NCBI GenBank assembly: GCA_036571765.1
Contig: BROE01000001.1
Span: 6,382,818-6,446,817, forward strand
DNA: 64,000 nt
Source: Plecoglossus altivelis
Taxonomy: Eukaryota > Chordata > Actinopteri > Osmeriformes > Plecoglossidae
Direction of reading: 5' to 3'
Position 1 is the first letter of the stretch; every line of letters starts with the position of its first letter. Below are positions 63,180-64,000 of this stretch, one piece after another. A program made the position numbers and the translations under genes. A model generated the notes under the pieces. It was given only the letters and a program-made list of their open reading frames with translations, had not been told where the DNA came from and did not search any database.

Positions 63180-64000
63180 GGAAGGCTCGCTGAGTTTTGC
63201 CAGTGACACAGTGAGGTCTTGGGGGAGGAGAAGAAAAATGGTGGTGATGACTAGAGCAGGGGCACAGAGAGTGGCATTGGCCGCCCTGAGCAGACAGAAC
63301 GGGACATTGTTGGTGTAAACCTTATGTAACCCAGCCTGGCATGGGCTGTGCCCTTCGCACAGACAGAGAAAAACAGATGATCGGAAACACCAAGAATGGA
63401 AACAGAGGGGGGAGAGTGAGTGAGCGAGAGAGAATTAGAAAGAGTGAGAGAGGAAGAGAGAGAGAGGGAGGCAGACCAATGTGGCTTACCAATGACAAAT
63501 CAGGCACCTCTAAGTAAATATAACAAATTATTCATTGTAGAAAACAGCACAAATGGCTGAAAGGGGCAAAACTGAAGAGAAATATGTTGAAATGATGCAC
63601 AGCAAGAAGGCTATTGACTGAGCTGGTGGTGCTGTAGACTCCGCTCAGCCATCACAATGGCACTAAAGCATGAGTCATCCACCTCTGGCAGAAAGGCCTA
63701 GCTGGTCCTCGAAGGTCTCTGCTCTAGTATCTCATACACTCCTCAAGTGCAGCGTGGGGTTGTGTGCGTGTTTGTGTGCATGCGTGCGACCATGCAGAGT
63801 GCGTGCGGTTGAGTAATCGCTGTCACATAAATGACTGTTTAGCTAACACTGGGACATGGAGCTGGTGCTCATAATGTGACTGCAGGCAACCCAAAAGCAT
63901 AAGCAAACACACAGGCAACCACACATACACTTGACCAGGCAATTGTATATTGCTCCCTCGGCATGTAAACATAATATTGTGTTTTCTGGCCTTTACATTA
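62927..64000. other. map4 intron, right edge of window
   Basis: Upstream of the last map4 exon seen I find no further exon. It contains a (GA)n tract at 63134-63174 and purine-rich DNA to 63470. Confidence 0.55.
63134..63174. repeat. (GA)n microsatellite
   Basis: About 20 GA units. Confidence 0.95.

Overview
This is vertebrate nuclear DNA, almost certainly from a teleost fish. The genes carry many short introns with GT/AG ends, simple repeats are dense, and the window holds two tandem cardiac-type myosin heavy chain genes next to a FITM1-like gene, a neighbourhood that recalls human 14q11-q12 (MYH6/MYH7, FITM1). I cannot name the species. No bacterial, viral or clearly transposon-derived genes were seen.

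Layout, left to right. (1) 1-11581, minus strand: xrn1, the cytoplasmic 5'-3' exoribonuclease. 38 exons give about 1480 residues; the C-terminal end lies off the left edge. (2) 11582-12429: the spacer between the divergent xrn1 and trnau1ap genes. (3) 12430-15971, plus: a tRNA-selenocysteine-associated protein (SECp43 family), nine exons, 328 aa. (4) 16815-18284, minus: a FITM1-like fat-storage-inducing membrane protein, two exons, 282 aa. It converges tail-to-tail on trnau1ap. (5) 23095-33175 and 37426-48119, plus: two complete sarcomeric myosin heavy chains of 1938 and 1939 aa. Each has 37 coding exons with nearly identical exon lengths, and each has a TATA promoter with non-coding 5' exons upstream. 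The second gene carries a miR-208/miR-736-type hairpin in intron 27 and fits ventricular myosin (vmhc). The first, without the hairpin, fits a vmhc-like paralogue. (6) About 50072-50616: the debris of a third myosin gene, made of a copied upstream element, a decayed exon 34 and the end of exon 36. (7) 56682-62926, minus: map4, with four microtubule-binding repeats and a Lys/Glu-rich projection region. Its 5' part lies off the right edge.

The main observations are these: an intronic myomiR hairpin in only one of the two myosin genes; patchwork gene conversion that has made some introns identical while others are unrelated; a nearly deleted third myosin gene with a regulatory element shared with the vmhc upstream region; and, in xrn1, two minisatellites that begin at an exon/intron boundary and copy the 5' splice site itself, plus a third built from the tract before a 3' splice site.

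Exon limits were read by hand from splice consensus, reading frame and family knowledge. Summed exon lengths are whole numbers of codons for the complete genes. Gene names rest on recognised protein sequence, not on a database search.
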